The notes under the pieces were generated by a model. It searched no databases and had not been told where the DNA came from. It saw nothing but the letters and a program-made list of their open reading frames with translations. A stretch of DNA of 64,000 nucleotides. It comes from Trichobilharzia szidati. Lineage: Eukaryota > Platyhelminthes > Trematoda > Strigeidida > Schistosomatidae. The stretch covers positions 86,868,020 through 86,932,019 of the forward strand of contig OX235272.1 of the NCBI GenBank assembly GCA_944472155.2. Reading direction: 5' to 3'. A program made the translations under genes and the position numbers. Of this stretch, positions 10,247 to 21,117 are shown piece by piece. How positions within the stretch are numbered: the stretch's first letter is position 1; each line of letters opens with the position of its first letter.

Positions 10247-11035
10247 CAATCTGCGATCTGCGAGTCTTTGGCATGCGGTTCGCTCCCGCCAAATGTGAGA
10301 TGATGCTACAGGACTGACTCCTAGTTTAGAAATAGGGAGTGAAGTGGTAGAGCACATTGGCCACTTCACTTATTTGAGAAGTTGCATCAGCCAACGCCAA
10401 CGGGTTGATCTCTGACGAGATCTCAGCACGCGAACACAAGGCTCGTTTCGCATATGCCAGTTTACACCGTCTGTGGCGTAGACGTGATATCCGGCTATCG
10501 ACCAAAGGGCGTGTGTAGTGCTCAGCAGTCCGATCCGTGCTCCTTTATGGGTTTGAGACATGGCCATTGAGAATAGAGGGCATGAAAAGGCTGGCTTCCT
10601 TTGATCACAGGTGTCTGCGTTCTATCTCCTGTGTAAAGCTGTATAGTAGGGTAGGCAATACTGAGGTTGGGCGTCGAGTGCTAGGTAAGGAGGGGAAATC
10701 AATCGGCGAGTCTGTGAAGCTACATCAACTGAGCTGGTTAGGACATCTGTTGCGCGTGCCTAGCCATCACCTTTCTCGACGAGCTAAGTTAGCTAATATA
10801 GGGTCAGGCTGGAAAAGAGCTGGCGGCGGTCAAACCAAAACATGGCTTCATCAGTCAATGAAATTCACAACAGTTAGTTTAGGCCAGCTGGGAGGTGTAG
10901 ACTTCCTGAATGGTTGTTGTCCTCGGGACGGTGAAAACAAATGGCTGAAGACAATCGGTGATATGGATCAAAATCGTTCTCAATGGCTGGCGCAGATGCA
11001 TCCACTTCTTGTGCCTTATAATGCCCAATGAAACT
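10247..11035 (+). pseudogene. Second LINE family (RTE-like), C-terminal ORF2 remnant
   Basis: In broken frames it reads FGMRFAPAKCEMMLQD, HFTYL, SDEISAREHKARFAYASL, LLYGFETWPLRIEGMKR, FDHRCLRSI, LSWLGHLLRVPSHHLSRRAK and a stop after the QWLAQMHPLL-like end. The longest open piece is 10537-11031. This is the post-RT region of a non-LTR retrotransposon distinct from the 7.3 kb family. Relatives lie at 25740-26540 (minus) and 43985-44500 (plus). Confidence 0.75.
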
Positions 11036-11349
11036 ATACTGCTCTTCGTTATTACTATTCCTTTTGTCCCATATCCCTGTTTACCGTCTCTATTTTGCAT
11101 TTCTTCTACTTTCTCTTGCTTTGTGTTCTACATGGAGTGTGGCGACTTGAACTGCTGCACGTCGGTGCAAAGTTCTGTGTTGAAAACAGACAGACACAAA
11201 CTCAAGCTCAACGTATCCGTTTTTCCTGGCTTACTAGCGAGTAACCGAGGTTTCGAAACCCAGTGGCCGGGAGTTGAACCTCCAGTCATATCGTTGTTGG
11301 TGAGAATTCTAAAAATGAACCAAAAATAATGAAAAAGAATTCTCAAGTA

Positions 11350-11589
11350 CATCTTTATAGGTTTCTGTTTGATCAGAAAGGATTAACATGAAGGAAATCT
11401 GGAAACGAACCAATCGAGAATCTCTTGCCCAAAGGATATATCGAAGAAAATGGATATGCATAGAACACACACTGAAGAGACAATTGTATGACATCACAAA
11501 CCAGCCAGGCAAGCCGTGGAGTAAGACCTGAGTAGGAAACAACTCATTGGGTATCTGAGAGTGGTATGGTGGAGGTCTTATGAGGAGAC
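11350..11589 (+). pseudogene. RTE-like LINE fragment running into the gap
   Basis: A decayed copy of the segment that reads WERTNQ...[11 protein letters not shown] in good copies (here IWKRTNRESLAQ and RRKWICIEHTLKR), then MVWWRSYEE before the N run. The end is lost in the gap. Confidence 0.65.
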
Positions 11590-12086
11590 NNNNNNNNNNN
11601 NNNNNNNNNNNNNNNNNNNNNNNNNNNNNNNNNNNNNNNNNNNNNNNNNNNNNNNNNNNNNNNNNNNNNNNNNNNNNNNNNNNNNNNNNNNNNNNNNNNN
11701 NNNNNNNNNNNNNNNNNNNNNNNNNNNNNNNNNNNNNNNNNNNNNNNNNNNNNNNNNNNNNNNNNNNNNNNNNNNNNNNNNNNNNNNNNNNNNNNNNNNN
11801 NNNNNNNNNNNNNNNNNNNNNNNNNNNNNNNNNNNNNNNNNNNNNNNNNNNNNNNNNNNNNNNNNNNNNNNNNNNNNNNNNNNNNNNNNNNNNNNNNNNN
11901 NNNNNNNNNNNNNNNNNNNNNNNNNNNNNNNNNNNNNNNNNNNNNNNNNNNNNNNNNNNNNNNNNNNNNNNNNNNNNNNNNNNNNNNNNNNNNNNNNNNN
12001 NNNNNNNNNNNNNNNNNNNNNNNNNNNNNNNNNNNNNNNNNNNNNNNNNNNNNNNNNNNNNNNNNNNNNNNNNNNNNNNNNNNNNN
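11590..12086. other. Assembly gap (497 N)
   Basis: Unresolved bases. Open frames spanning it are artefacts of N translation. Confidence 0.99.
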
Positions 12087-12660
12087 AGTAAAGCGACAGC
12101 TATTTGGCAATAAAATCTGTCGTTCTATTCAGCAATCATAATACATTGAAACACAAAATAACCCAAACGGCGCCGCCAGGCAGTGACAATACTGGAACTC
12201 AGCTGGATATTTCAACTGATTGAGTAACTATAATCTCTCTTTCTCCCAGACTGTATATCATTGTTCTGACACTCACATATGACATATTGACTTCATCCAT
12301 AATATTCGTTTTTGTTCCTGTTTAATCTTTAATCCCAATGTAGTAATTATCTTATGCAGTAAATGTTTTCTATATGAGAAATAATAGCTGCCTGGTGGCA
12401 CCATTGAGGTAATTTTGTGATTTTCATGTATTGTGATTGCTAGATAGAACCGCAGATTTTATCACCAAATAACTGTCTCTTTACTATCGTCGGGACATTT
12501 TTTCCTATGCGTAAGTCAAGGAAGTTGTGGTTAGCTATACAATAGAACCCAAAGATTGCCCCCCCCCTAATTTCAGACGATAACACCTCGGTTTTGGTCG
12601 TTAGAGTGGTTAGTACATACTATTTTTATTTAAATTTGTTCATAATTAACTGATGAAACA
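12087..12660. other. Repeat F fragment and non-coding sequence
   Basis: Bases 12225-12350 match repeat F copies at 18690-18820 and 8430-8540. A C run lies near 12560-12568. No gene is visible. Confidence 0.45.
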
Positions 12661-12679
12661 CTCTGCAACAGCAATACAA

Positions 12680-13425
12680 ATTGAGAGGTCGTTGTTTTCG
12701 CCTCCTTTCAAAACGTGTTAGAGAACATTACCCAGCATGGCTGCAAAGAGGAGGCACCGGTTCAATCAGAAGTGCCATTATTGAACATCTGATCAACACC
12801 TCCCACAACATCTCAACTGATTCTTTCAAAGTAATTTACAAAGTTAACAGAAACCTACCGAAACCAGTATGTTTCTGACTTCTCTGTACTGCAGAAGCCC
12901 TTGCAATATGCATCGAGAAGCCGGAGCTGTGTGTTCAAAAGAAATTAGTCCAGCCTCTACAACTGCCATGGACATAGTTCCGTATGTTCCCTTAGCTTAC
13001 TTTTTTATTCTTTTTCTTCTGTCGTTCTCTTCTTTCTTTTTTCGTTCGCTGTAAGTGATTCTTGCTCCCTCAGTCTTCATTCGATCCACCTGTAATTCGT
13101 TGTAACCCTGTATAATTTCTAAGGCTCCTGTAATCTATATTCGCACCTCCCAACTCCCATCTCAAGGTGAAAATTATTATTTCAATTTTGTTTCCATGCT
13201 CATCTTTACACACTTGATACCCGTTTTAATCCTGTGTAATTCTGTTTCTAAGCCTCTCGTAAAAACCATATCTAGTTGGACATAATTATCACCTTTTATT
13301 CGACGTCGTAATCACGTAGAAACAGACAAGAATTGTATCCATGTAAAATTATGTATTTAAATGCGATTGTACAACTTTTGAAAATGAAATCGCCGAAAAG
13401 ATATCTTTGCTGAACTTCGTGTTTT
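12680..13425 (+). pseudogene. PLE endonuclease C-terminus and 3' UTR
   Basis: It reads VREHYPAWLQRGGTGSIRSA, then IIEHLINTSHNISTDSFKVI. After one frameshift near 12878 follows EALAICIEKPELCVQKKLVQ ending LPWT. REHxPAW is the second half of the PLE GIY-YIG endonuclease. The 3' UTR extends to a hammerhead-like motif at 13370-13424. The RT and the GIY-YIG start are missing. Confidence 0.75.
13370..13424 (+). ncRNA. Degenerate hammerhead-like motif at PLE 3' end
   Basis: It aligns with the motif at 50008-50047 (TTGTACA before, GCTGAA after). GAAA is followed by the palindromic helix III AAGAU/AUCUU, a U and GCTG. The core 7-mer has decayed (UUUGAAAA region). Confidence 0.4.
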
Positions 13426-13580
13426 CTTCTTTCTAATGATTTGAATTCATTCCCACTTTTATATGTGTACACTTTAACACGCAACTGAAGTAGTACACTA
13501 GGGAACACTGAACGCCTCATTTTCGGATGCTAGAATTAGTTTAGGTTACAGAACTTCCAAAAGTAGGTTTGATGTTTATT

Positions 13581-14064
13581 TGTGGTGAGAGCTGTCTGCT
13601 AGCCAAAATTAGTAGACAGCAATTTACGTCAAGTTCGGACCAGATTGCCGAACGAAACGTTGGAATTAATCATTTCAATCTCGCTGAGATTTTACAAATA
13701 TAATTTTTTATCAATGTTTACTTCTCACTCGGCGCCCAAATATTTTAGAACTTTTCTGTAAAATCTTGATGACAGTTCATTTGAATTTACGTCAATGTTT
13801 ACGTCCCAAATCTTGGTCATGAGGAAACAACAAGAACAAAGACTTTGTGTGGGCGGATACGATTCGCAGATGATATATGGTCTGACCTTCAAAGAAATGG
13901 CCACAAAGAGATGACAGATTAACTTTCAGAGAGAAAACAACCAATCAGAAGACGCTGTTTCTCGGCTAATAATAACGAATAATAATGTACATAAAAATAT
14001 ATAAATATCTGTTGATTTTCTCAATAAACGATCTATTGCCTGACCCTTGTCTTCTGTCGTTACA
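13581..14064 (+). mobile_element. LTR of a retrotransposon with a 151-bp nested insertion
   Basis: It starts TGTGGTGAGAGC and ends GTCGTTACA, so TG...CA, and matches the complete solo LTR at 47805-48142. Relative to that copy it has 151 extra bases (13633-13783) flanked by 12-bp direct repeats AATTTACGTCAA (13621-13632, 13784-13795). No matching target duplication is seen outside. No internal gag-pol follows. Confidence 0.7.
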
Positions 14065-14157
14065 ATTGGCACTACTATTAGTACTATTTATTCCGATTTA
14101 TATGACTCAACAAAAAAAACGTGTAGAAGTTGAATATTTACATTCAAATTAACTCAC

Positions 14158-15845
14158 CTTTCCTGTATTCAGATGGTCGAAGACATATGGAGGTACTTCA
14201 GGTGGTTCTGAGGTATCACGGAATAGATTCACTGTTACTAAAGGTGTTTCTCTATCATTATGCTTTGTCAATTGTCGTTCATCCAGCATGTCATTATGTT
14301 TACTGAGATTTTCTTCAAAGACATTATCATAATTTGCTAGATTTCGTTTTGTTCCACGTTTACGCTTAAGATTACGATTAAATAAAACCTCTTTGGAAAT
14401 TGATGTTCCTGATAAGCATTTATCCTGAATTGTTTTATCTCCAACATGATGACAATGACAAGAAACAACTGGACAACACGGTTGTGAAAGTAAAGTATTC
14501 GTAAAATTCAATGAGGAAAGTGATGATGATCTTGACAAAGAATTCAATGTGGTCATTGATGATGAACAGGTTGATTCATCAGCAAAGTGTACATGTTTTA
14601 AAGTGTCAGAATGTCTTCTAGGCTGAAAATTACTACTACTATTACTACTATTACCACCAGTACTACTACCAATATGCATAACTTCATCATTACTAGTGTT
14701 GTCAGTGTTGTCCTCCGAGCTGTCCTCAGAACTGTGTGCTAACATTTGTTGAACCCATTTGCCTAGATTTTTGTCATTATCTCGATAGCATGGATGGTAT
14801 TTCAGTTTTTCAAATGGTGAAATTAACTTTGTAGGCTTTCTTTTATTCACCATAATTGAAGTGATTATTGTATTGGAGTCTTTGTTTTCTGTGAAGTCGT
14901 CTTTGTGCTGTTGATGGAGTCCTGGAAAACAAGATGATGATATGGGTGATGCTATACACTCAACTGATGGTACACATCTTAGTGAATAAAGACAACATAT
15001 ATTCCCAGTAGATAAGGAGCGATGATTGGATGAACAAAAGTTTAGATGATGTAGGTCGTCGGATATTCTGTTTATACTGGTTTGTTCACTACTGAATACG
15101 TCCGATTCGGGCTGATTTTGATGTTGATGATGATGATGATGGCGATCATAAGGGAAATCATAGTAAATATGAGGACATTTGCGGATATGATTCGATCGTA
15201 GTAAACAATAGTCGGAATGACAATGTCTTGATACCAATGTCTGACAATTATCTGAAATTTTGAATTTTACATGTGGTATAGATTTGTCTTTCTTAAGTTC
15301 AACTACTCTTGTATCATTTGCAGGGGGATTGTTGTTAGTGTTGTCAATATGCGGAGATGTATTTTTTGATCTCAGGGAATCACATGAACTCTGTTTGTCA
15401 AATGGTTTGTTATTGTAATGCTGGTGAGTAGGATAGGGATGTTGATGATTCAAATGATGACTGTTGTGGTGTTGGTGTTGGTGATGGTGATGACTGTGAT
15501 GATGATGGTGATGCTGATTGTTTGTATTTTGTTTTGATTTTTTTCGATGCGATTGAGATCGTGAACGTGACCATATACTACGTAAGCGTAAGATAAGATT
15601 TACTCGAAATTTTCCTGATTTGCATAATTTTGGCACTTTTGGATTTAATAAACTCAGTGATGGAAATATTTTATACTTTTTAGATGTATTAGTATCATTT
15701 GTACTTATTGGAGTGTTGGGAGTAGCGTCTTGGACTGATTCATTGGATAAGTTTGTTGTGTTATTTGCTACATAACTTGTTCGCACGATATAATCACATG
15801 GACGCTTTTTCCAGTCGTTTAGATGTTCATCAGTAGGACATGTTT
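14158..15845 (-). CDS. Large exon of a PP1 glycogen-targeting regulatory subunit-like protein
   Basis: The open frame (601 residues from 15954 down to 14149) is best read as one exon. A splice acceptor (TTTTGCATTACAG) lies just before 15845, and a strong donor GTGAGT begins at 14157, so the last residues of the open frame are intron. Residues 147-165 and 272-279 are His-rich, and long Ser/Asn tracts indicate disorder. KHVHFAD at 453-459 matches the RVxF motif that docks protein phosphatase 1. About 110 residues later LVTVNLF...EPPEVPPYVFDHL (572-595) matches the segment that normally follows it closely in PPP1R3-type subunits. These tether PP1 to glycogen and activate glycogen synthase. The CBM21 glycogen-binding domain would be encoded by later exons that I cannot find in the window. 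The family call is inference from two short motifs. Confidence 0.65.
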
Positions 15846-16300
15846 CTGTAATGCAAAATATATGTTCATGAATGATACTCATAGTAGTAGTGATAATAAT
15901 AATAATAGTAATGCAAAATACAAAGTTTAAACCCATATATATATATGTGGGCAAAATTTCATCTTTAGGTACCCAGAAAGCATGTCATATAGTGTGAATA
16001 GTTTTAGCGAATGAAAACAAGTGACGGTGACACTTCACTCCCCTGAGCTGATACTCTTCCTGGGGCTGATGCTCGGGTTCAAGATTGCCCTAACAATTAG
16101 GCTGTATGAGATGAATTAATCCTAATTCATAGCTGATGGGTCATAATTTAATTTGTGAAGTATCTACCAAGCGTTCAGACCAGCTTGGTAAGCATGGCTA
16201 GTATTACTGATTGGCGAAAGTCATTTTCAATATGTTACACTTTATTTTATGTGCAACACATGAAGACAAAACCACTACGTTATTTTGGAACTACAAAAAG
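15846..16300. other. Probable intron or upstream DNA of the PP1-subunit gene
   Basis: Polypyrimidine-rich acceptor sequence directly precedes the exon on the minus strand. A short TA-rich run lies near 15938-15950. No repeat or gene is recognised up to the PLE at 16311. Confidence 0.35.
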
Positions 16301-16310
16301 CAAAATAATT

Positions 16311-16351
16311 GAGCAAAGAATATCCTTTACGAGAATTTCCTCTTCTGGCTC
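16311..16351 (-). ncRNA. Hammerhead-like motif at PLE 3' end
   Basis: Minus strand: helix I GAGC/GCUC, core CAGAAGA (differs from CUGANGA at position 4), short helix II region, GUAA in place of GAAA, helix III with AUAUUCUU and the closing GCUC. Two core changes suggest loss of activity. Confidence 0.45.
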
Positions 16352-17399
16352 TATATTATATATATGTATATATGTTTATATACATAGATTATTCTAGAAT
16401 AGTAGTCAATAACAATATTAGTGCTTTTTGAATAATATCGATTTGTTAAGTACGATCAATGGAATTACAGTTCAATAAAGATACATAAATTATAATAAGC
16501 ATACAAATATAATAGCAAATAGAATATCAAATAAGATTAAGGAAATTTCCACAACAAATTGAGGATCATTAGAAACTAGATGGCCAAGGTAAGGACAATG
16601 TCTGGACTAGCTTCTTTTGGACGCACAAATTAGGCTTCTCAGTGTGGATCCCAGAGGCCTCAGCAATATTTAGTAGACGAACTCTTTAGGCGAAGTTAAG
16701 ATTTGTTGGTATGCGGTAAATGACAGTGAAAGCCTCACTGACATCAATCTTGTGTTCTGTATCCACAAGATGAGATAGAATAGCGCTACGAATAGATTTT
16801 GTTTGTCCTTTACTTAACCACACAGGGTGATGTTCGGAAATCCGATGAGAGACTGCTCCTCTGAAGTAAGTTACATAGGCCGTGCAATTAAGCGTGTTTC
16901 TTGTCGAATTTCCGAACATCACCCTGCATAGTGGTTAAGTAAAGGATAAAGAAAATCTATTCGTAGCGCTATTCTATCACATCTTGTGGATAGAGAATAC
17001 AAGATTGATGTTAACGAGGAGGCTTTCTAAGTCATCTACCTCATACCTACAAATTTTAACTTCGCCTTAAGAGTTCGTTTACTACATATTGCTGAGGCCG
17101 TTGGGATTCATATTAAGAAGACTAACTTATGTGTCCAAAAGAAGCTAGTCCAGACATTATCCTTACCTTGGCCATCTAGGTTCTAATGATACTCAATCTG
17201 TTATGGAAATTTCCCTAATTTTAGTTGATATTCTATCTGATATTATATTTGTATGCTTATTATAATTTATGCATCTTTAATGAACTGTAATTCCACTGAT
17301 CTTACTTAACAAATCGATATTATTTAAAAAAACACTAATATTGTTATTGACTACTATTCTAGAATATTCTATGTATATAAACATATATATATAATTGTA

Positions 17400-17440
17400 G
17401 AGCCGGAAGAGGAAATTCTCGAAAAGGATATATTTTGCTA
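17400..17440 (+). ncRNA. Hammerhead-like motif at PLE 3' end, degenerate
   Basis: GAGC is followed by CGGAAGA in the core position, GGAAATTCTC, GAAA, then helix III AAGGATATATTTT and GCTA. Mirror copy of 16311-16351, with independent mutations. Confidence 0.4.
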
Positions 17441-17479
17441 AATTATTTTGTTTTTATCGATGCCTGAATGAATATTTCC

Positions 17480-17660
17480 CCTTTATTTTAGAACTCTCAA
17501 ATAAACCTGAGAGTTGTCTATTGAGTACGCGGGAATCATGCAGAGGCTGACGAATCAAACTTTATCAAAGTTAAGAGGCTATGGAAATCCATATGTGTCA
17601 AATCCGGAACTCTGTATGCTGAAGAAGTTTATCCAGTCACTCAACTTACCATAGACATGA
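17480..17660 (+). pseudogene. PLE endonuclease C-terminal scrap
   Basis: Short decayed match to the PLE C-terminus, ending in a LKKFIQSLNLP-like stretch just before 17655. No domain is complete. Confidence 0.45.
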
Positions 17661-17750
17661 TTTGTATAAACATTTCCAGAGTCATTTTTAAAATTTTTCA
17701 CTCTCTTCTCCCAATTATTGCACTTCTGTTCCACATGGTACTAATCTTGA

Positions 17751-17962
17751 CTTTTTTTTTATTCCTTACGTTCAAGCCTTCAACTTGAAGTTCCTGTAGC
17801 ATTGTTCATTTTTAAAGGATGGGGTTGCTAGCCTCATGCCCAACCTTTCCTCTTTACCAGTCTTATTACTGGCTTACCGAGGTAAAGGAGTGCGTCGGCC
17901 GACGGTCGAACCCCGGACCACATCCGTGGTCGGTGAGCACTCTACCTCTGTGCCACTGACGG
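17751..17962 (-). mobile_element. tRNA-headed SINE, family E
   Basis: On the minus strand the head includes GTGGCACAGAGGTAGAGTGC (A box) and GGGGTTCGACC (B box). Then come the conserved body (TTACCTCGGTAAGCCAGTAA) and an A-rich tail. The GTTCCACT part of the tail is deleted in this copy. Confidence 0.75.
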
Positions 17963-18269
17963 ACAATCTTGACTTAACCTTACTATAATTTTAGTTAAAC
18001 TGTGCTTCATGCAGTCAATTATGTTGTGTCACTCAATTTGCTTACTTATTTCTACTGTGGTCTATAGCTGGTCAGCATATCTGTATGACATGATTTAGAA
18101 TGCCTCGACTGTTATCTGAAACTCAGAATTTACAATGAGACATCCTTAGGAACATTCTTTTTGTTGCTACGATAATTTATCCTACATATGCAACTTTACA
18201 ATGTGAGAGTGATACCGTTGAAAAGACAAACTCTTATTGGGGGATTTTAAGGCTGTTTTAGAATCTCAA

Positions 18270-18365
18270 GTATAATCACGAATTGATTTCACTTGGAGAA
18301 CCATTGAAAACCAGGGGGTAATGGGAAATTGTTTCATCCTTGTTTGGGACTGTTCATCAAGGAGA
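18270..18365 (-). repeat. Family B repeat, 3' part
   Basis: Minus strand: decayed ribozyme region (GATGAACAGTCCCAAAC, GGATGAAACAA) followed by the tail CCCTGGTTTTCAATGGTTCT. The head is missing. Confidence 0.55.
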
Positions 18366-18589
18366 TCATCCGATTTTATTAAATAACGTCACAGGAAAAC
18401 GTCTATTCACTGAATTAGCTTTCTTCTCTAAGTTCTAATGTGAAATTTCCATAAAACAAGCAGAGTTAATAAGAGATTTTTAAAAAGTGTGTATTCGAAA
18501 AAGTACATTTTTCAACATTTCCCACAACACAGCCCCTAACCTTAAGGTCAAGTCAAAATAAATCATATGTATGTCTTAATAGATTTCCT

Positions 18590-19260
18590 AATAACTTAGT
18601 TTTCTCTTATTTGTAACGGAATAATTGTTTGAAAAATTTCTCCTGAATGATCCGCCTAGGATATATTGATGCTTCTTTAGGCATTCCAACTAACTTTGTA
18701 CTTATTTTCTATTTTTCTCCCAGACTGTGTATAATTGTTCTGATATTCATATATGATATACTGACTTCATCCATAATATTCGTCTTTGTTCCTGTTTAAT
18801 CTTTAATCTCAGTGTTTCTCTTGATCGTTGTGCAATACACCGGCAGTGTGTTGTTTTATGATGTGATTTGGTTTGAGTGAATCCAGGTCATTCTGAAGTT
18901 GGACTGTCTGTGGGATGGGGATGGGGGTTAATTGTTGATGTGTGCTATTCTTGTGGAGGGAGTTTTGAACGCAACTAATTGGGAATATTTCATGTGATTC
19001 TGAGGTGTTACCTACGGTTGAGTTTTGTGTAAATAATTGTCTTCTACCGTAAACGTTTTGTACTTCGAACCTTCTCTTTACTGAATAGGTGACTGACTGC
19101 ATTGATGAGGTAATTTTACGTCCTTGATGTTATTATTGTTGAATAGAACCACATAGATCTAACCCAAACAATCGTGTTTACGGTATCTCTGGAGTATTCT
19201 TTAACTGTTTGTATTTGAATGCATTTCTGATTAGCTATACAGCGGGACTCAGTGATCGGT
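18590..19260. repeat. Unclassified repeat F, longest copy
   Basis: Shares sequence with 8310-8790 and 12225-12480. The minus strand contains open stretches (18809-19102 and 19116-19373) without recognisable domains. It may be the non-coding 5' region of a larger element. Function unknown. Confidence 0.4.
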
Positions 19261-19635
19261 TTCTTGATTCCATTGCACAACAATGTAATTTTGCTATTAA
19301 TAGTAAGAATGTGAAAAGGTATAATTCCCGTATTATAACAGTCATACGTCACTACAGTAATATGAATCAGCAAAGTGCCTCAAGAAGCAATCCCCATACT
19401 TTATACTTCTATCAGAATCTCATATTGATAACTGTCGCTAAGAGACAAAGTCATCGAGGGAGGAAATATTTACTTTCCATTTAGATCCTAATGAAAAATT
19501 GATAACTTTCTCTCCCCCTATGGCTTCTACAGACTATTACTTTCCTAATTATTTTATTATTCTGATTGCTTCATTGTGAAATACTTGTTTCATAATCAAT
19601 CAATCAATTATTTTTCTCGTAGTTATTTATCCTTA

Positions 19636-20045
19636 TTATTCCCTTAGGTTCCGACTGGAACATACAGCTTCAGCAACACATCTACACTTTCTCCTACTTG
19701 ACACTGTCCTTTTCAGCTCGCCACACGATTCCCCATAATCTCTCATCTCCTCCTCCAAAACACACGATCTCCTCCATGTAAACCTCTCACTGAAAACTGA
19801 TCAGTCGCTTTCCGCTTGGATTCCACTCGAGGGATGGCGCGATGTCATTTGACAGCGTCCTCATTGACGTATGCCCGATCCATCTATCTCCATTTTCTTA
19901 TACATATTTGCTGGGTGATCGTCTGTCGCCTGTTGGCTGGTTTGTCCCCAACCAGAGTTTCTTGTCGCTAATTCTTCCTGGCGATTTGGTCTTGAGTATG
20001 GAGCGAAGGCAGCTGTTGATAAAAGTTTGCACTGGTCTGCTGGGA
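19636..20045 (-). pseudogene. RTE-like LINE, C-terminal fragment
   Basis: Minus strand from [20 protein letters not shown] (near 20030) through the WERTNQ and RRKWRW region to the 3' tail GAAGCTGTATGTTCC near 19650. Several frameshifts. Confidence 0.75.
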
Positions 20046-20507
20046 ATAATATTAATAATATAATGAAGCAACATTTCTCCATTACTTATTTCCCTTTTAA
20101 ACCAATATTTATTTAAGCAGTACTTTCCTACTTTTACCACTATTGACACATTCTTTTTCCATTTTAGACCGCATTAATTCATTGTATACTGTTTTCTCTT
20201 TGTCTAAGATCTTCAAGTAAAATAATAATCCGTAATACTTCAAGTGACGGTCTGAAACCTAAACTAATCCCTTGTAATATTTTTCCTTCATCTCCGAAAA
20301 ATGAACACTCCGGTAGTTTCAAAGCCAAATAAAAATGTCCATGAGTACACATTTTTGCCACCTAAGAACATTACTGAATGGTTAAGAAATGGAGAAAATT
20401 TTGATGTATAATACTGGATGAAAATTCAAAAAACACCCATCCATTGATTCAGACAGGTTCCCATCATTGTAGACTACTCATTTTATTCTCACTACTATTT
20501 ATTGAAA

Positions 20508-20993
20508 TTGACGTCATTACCGTTTGTTTGGATGGAGGATTTCATTATGAGCTGACATCATCGGTCAGAGAACCATTGGAAAACCAGCTGGGACTACAGG
20601 ACAGCTGTTTCGTCCTAGTTTGGAACTATTTATCAGTGCACACCCACCGGGATCCGAACCCACAACCTTCTGGTCACAAGGCTAGCGAGTAAGTAGACCA
20701 TTAAGCCACTGGGACTCGATCCAACTGGAAGAAGTTAGAATTCATTGGCTGGCCAATGGATCGGGTCCCAGTGGCTCAATGGTCTACGAGCTCGCCTTGT
20801 TACTAGAAGATCCTGGGTTCGAACCCCACATTGTGGGTGAGTACTGATAAAGAGTCCCAAACTAGGACGAGACAGCTATCCAGTAGTCCCAGCTGGTTTT
20901 CCAATGGTTCTCTAACATGATGTCAGCTCATGATGAAATCCTCCAACCAATCAAACAAAATCCCTACAAAACTAATACTTGAAAATTACCGTT
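20508..20993. repeat. Family B head-to-head inverted pair
   Basis: Copies 20508-20735 (minus) and about 20750-20993 (plus) are near-mirror images with a ~20 bp centre. Each has a tRNA-like head (CCCAGTGGCT...GTCTAC, then GGTTCGAACCC in the plus copy) near the centre, a hammerhead-like motif (GATAAAGAGTCCC, GGACGAGA, helix III, CAGTAGTCCC) and an outward tail ending in CCAATCAAACAAAATCCC. The core in this subfamily lacks C3, so activity is unlikely. Confidence 0.75.
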
Positions 20994-21117
20994 TGTCACC
21001 AAAGAAGTAAGAAATGAGGAATAGTTACTACCCAATAACATTTTCTCTATGTATTAGGAATCGATTAAGGCTGAACAGACAGAAAAACTAAATTCTAGGT
21101 CATTGTTTTAATAATGA

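Larger units (their letters stand above)
16311..17440. mobile_element. PLE head-to-head inverted pair, hammerhead-like ends outward
   Basis: A minus copy (16311-16920) and a plus copy (about 16900-17440) mirror each other around about 16890. Both encode the end of the endonuclease: the minus strand reads VSHRISEHHPVWLSKGQTKS, then IRSAILSHLVDTEHKIDV. After stops, the shared C-terminus (VQKKLVQTLSLPW-like) lies near 16590 (minus) and 17160 (plus). Both outer ends have hammerhead-like motifs at 16311-16351 and 17400-17440. Confidence 0.8.

Noticed and set aside
11544..12113. Open frames of 176-188 residues across the gap
   Set aside because: They consist almost entirely of translated N.
20755..20840. 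tRNA gene candidates (CCCAGTGGCT...GGTTCGAACC and similar at many sites)
   Set aside because: A and B boxes are present, but no complete cloverleaf with paired acceptor stem is seen, and each lies inside a repeat (families B, C, E, SM-alpha).
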